Below are positions 62,101 through 64,000 of a stretch of DNA of 64,000 nt, piece after piece. Position 1 is the first letter of the stretch; each line of letters begins with the position of its first letter. The stretch lies in the NCBI GenBank assembly GCA_039621445.1, contig CP154957.1:36858382-36922381 (forward strand), given 5' to 3'. The notes below the pieces were generated by a model. That model saw only the letters and a list, made by a program, of their open reading frames with translations, had not been told where the DNA came from and did no database searches. This stretch comes from Euglena gracilis. Its lineage: Eukaryota > Euglenida > Euglenophyceae > Euglenales. A program made the translations under genes and the position numbers.

Positions 62101-63638
62101 CCGGGGGTCCCCAAGGCACCGAAACTTTTTGCAAAAGGTGCTATTTTTGGCATTTTCGCGATTTTTGGCCATTTTTGGGGAAATGTGGGTGGGTGGGGGG
62201 GACCCCCCTGGTCTCAAAAAAACCCCTGTTCAGATTCACAAAAAGTGTGGTATGATTTCCTCATGCAACTTAGTGTGTTCAGGACGACTGAAGGTTTGTC
62301 TAGAAAACTTAACAAAACGATTTCATGTGCTTGTCTTTGCCAAACCATGCCTTACAATGGGGTCAGCCCACCCCCAGATGCACCCAAGTAAATTTGACAA
62401 GGGTTGGATTCTGAGCCCACCCCACCTCATTGTTGTCACCTGTTTGGAACCAGGTGCAGACGTTGCAGGACAAGTTGGCAGCACTGGTGTTGCGGACAGC
62501 GCAGCTTGATGCAGACCACCAGGTCTCGTGACGTCCCGGGATGAAGGCCGTGAGGAGTTGTCTGGATACCCCATGCCACCCACCTGGTGCAAAGCACTGG
62601 GCTGAGCGTTCTTGCCATCGCATACATCGAAAAAGGAATTGCAGAGAACTGGTGTTTGGGTATTTTGTGGGAAATGCCTCAAATTTTTTTCGTCCAAAAA
62701 GCTGCGTCCAACGAGAAGCATGAAGTGGGGGATTTCAATCCCTCTGACTCCTGGCTCCTGTGGTCTGGACTCCGTCAGTGTTTGCAATCGGCGATGGGGT
62801 TTGCCTGCCCCTCCTGGATCACTGGACCTCTGGCTGCTCGGGCTGTCTCGTCTTGCCCAGTGCCCCGCAGATATATTCCACCTTGCTCCTCACACAGGGT
62901 CTCCGAGCGCAGCTCCACGCCAAGGAGGAGCAGCTGAGGCGTGTGCAGGAGGAGGCGTGTGGCCATGTGGGTTCGCCTGCCGTGGAGCTGACCGAATTGT
63001 GAAACAGCCAAATTTGGAATCGATATTTGTGCTAAATCCTCTGCTGCCATGCAGTTTGGAGACTTATATTTTTTAAAAAAAAATAAAAGCTGTTCGGAAG
63101 GGATTGGTTCGTTTTCGAATCTTGCCCATTTAATCACTTGTTGCAAGGCTGTTCTGAATTGCCTTCAAAGGAATACCTCAAAATGGTTATTTCGTGGATG
63201 GGCAGTGCCTAAATAAGCTCTGGGGTGTCAATTTAGAGCCCAGAATTGACATATTTCCGGAAATGAGGAAAAGCACCAAATAAAAGTCGCTTTTTTGTTG
63301 CTTTTCACAGATCGCTTTGAAGACACCTTGATGGACACCACCTGTGGGAAAGTCCCAAACTTTCTCACAACCCCACTGCCCTCCTCAATGGAACCACCTG
63401 TGGGAAAGTCCCAAACTTCTTCACAACCCCACTGCCCTCCTCAGTTTCCTTTCCCAACCCCTTCCCCCAGTGCCATCCTCAGGCAGCACTTGTCGGGGGA
63501 CTGCGAGACGCGCTGGGTATGGCGGAGACCCGTGGCCGGCAGCTGGAGGCCACCCTGGCCCTACAGCAATTACGGGCCATGGAGCTGCAGTGCGCGGAGC
63601 GGCGGCCAGGGCTGAACGGGAATACCGGCAACCCTGTG
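59167..63638 (+). CDS. Coiled-coil protein encoded by many short exons
   Basis: Exons read by eye: 59167-59408 (VLRLFETKDDTIQQLGQG to ARLQRTEDAWRREQQVHRLQ), from 59982 (LAQEKKMVVEELRA), about 60325-60431 (WAQDAVRRCTGLEAELFACR), 61949-62006 (KANTDLHRQVMDNAAAKEQ), 62454-62522 (VQTLQDKLAALVLRTAQLDA), 62898-62956 (GLRAQLHAKEEQLRRVQEEA) and 63483-63638 (LEATLALQQLRAMELQCAER). Most have AG and GT borders; 62454-62522 is exactly 23 codons. Leucine and charged residues follow heptads, typical of long structural or motor-associated coiled coils. No head or tail domain is visible; the gene may start left of 59 kb and probably continues past the window. It could share a transcript with the upstream exons. 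Confidence 0.6.
61235..61309 (+). repeat. 24-bp minisatellite, three units
   Basis: Three copies of CCCGTTGTAGGTCATTGC with linkers GGC or CTGG, in an intron. Confidence 0.85.
63340..63450 (+). repeat. Tandem duplication of about 57 bp before an exon
   Basis: CACCTGTGGGAAAGTCCCAA and CACAACCCCACTGCCCTCCT occur twice in a row, 30 bp upstream of the exon at 63483. Confidence 0.85.
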
Positions 63639-64000
63639 GTGGGGGGGGGGAGGACCGTTTCGGACCCTCAGGGGTGCACACTTTCTTGGGCACTGGTGTC
63701 TATCTTTCTGGAACCAATCAGAAGGCGAGAACTTCTGGTCTTCTCAAGGCCAAGGCAACATGCTTTCGGCCTGGCACATCTGAACCGATGCTCCCTAAGC
63801 AACAACAATCACAGTGGTCGTCTCAAATCTGACCCTGCACGTGTCGAGCAACTCCCACCATTTGGTTTTCCATTTGGTTTTGGTTTTGGGTGCGCCTTTT
63901 TGTCCTTCATTCTGAATCTTCAGGCAGTGTGACACTGGATTGGGCACTTCGCACCCTTTGCACGCTGCAAACTTGAATGGCGGGAGGTTTCCCTCCCCCC

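Overview
The window looks like nuclear DNA of a unicellular eukaryote, probably a protist or alga; I cannot name the species. The grounds are GT/AG introns (many with pyrimidine-rich 3' ends), short GC-rich exons, long CA/TA microsatellites, TTAGGG-type telomere-like tracts, eukaryotic transposase families and very many repeats. No bacterial-style operon, rRNA or tRNA gene was recognised.

The window has two halves. Roughly 1-38 kb is a nested repeat landscape in which almost every stretch belongs to an inverted-repeat element. Recognisable layers are: (i) three elements with 50-60 bp terminal inverted repeats (TIRs) that carry tyrosine-recombinase (YR) remnants (7723-9115, 13561-14935, 28574-31996); (ii) a 4.4 kb TA-flanked element (15463-19868) with a multi-exon pogo/Tc1-mariner-type DDE transposase on the minus strand; (iii) two Mutator-like elements with 9-bp target duplications (3724-9603 and 25243-27172) that carry telomere-like tracts and tandem arrays; (iv) many small foldback elements with poly-C/poly-G ends or CTTCGG-type hairpin tips; and (v) two MITE-like elements between TA microsatellites (33.8-34.8 kb). 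Several insertions have an unoccupied paralogue elsewhere in the window, so insertion order and target duplications can be read directly.

Roughly 40.8-64 kb is gene-bearing. All convincing exons except one are on the plus strand: GC-rich exons with splice-like borders, separated by AT- or homopolymer-rich introns. Between 43.1 and 50.1 kb they encode about three tandem, divergent class III nucleotide-cyclase-like domains whose metal-binding aspartates appear to be lost. From 50.3 to 57.7 kb there are further unidentified exons. From 59.2 to 63.6 kb short exons encode heptad-rich coiled coil. These may be one long gene or several. A separate minus-strand coiled-coil reading frame (48570-49131) lies inside the cyclase region.

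Exon borders are read by eye from splice consensus, phase and protein resemblance, and are approximate unless phase agreement is stated. The most interesting content is the family of TIR-bounded YR elements with a conserved hairpin outside one TIR, and the small element that sits exactly in the tip of another element's hairpin.
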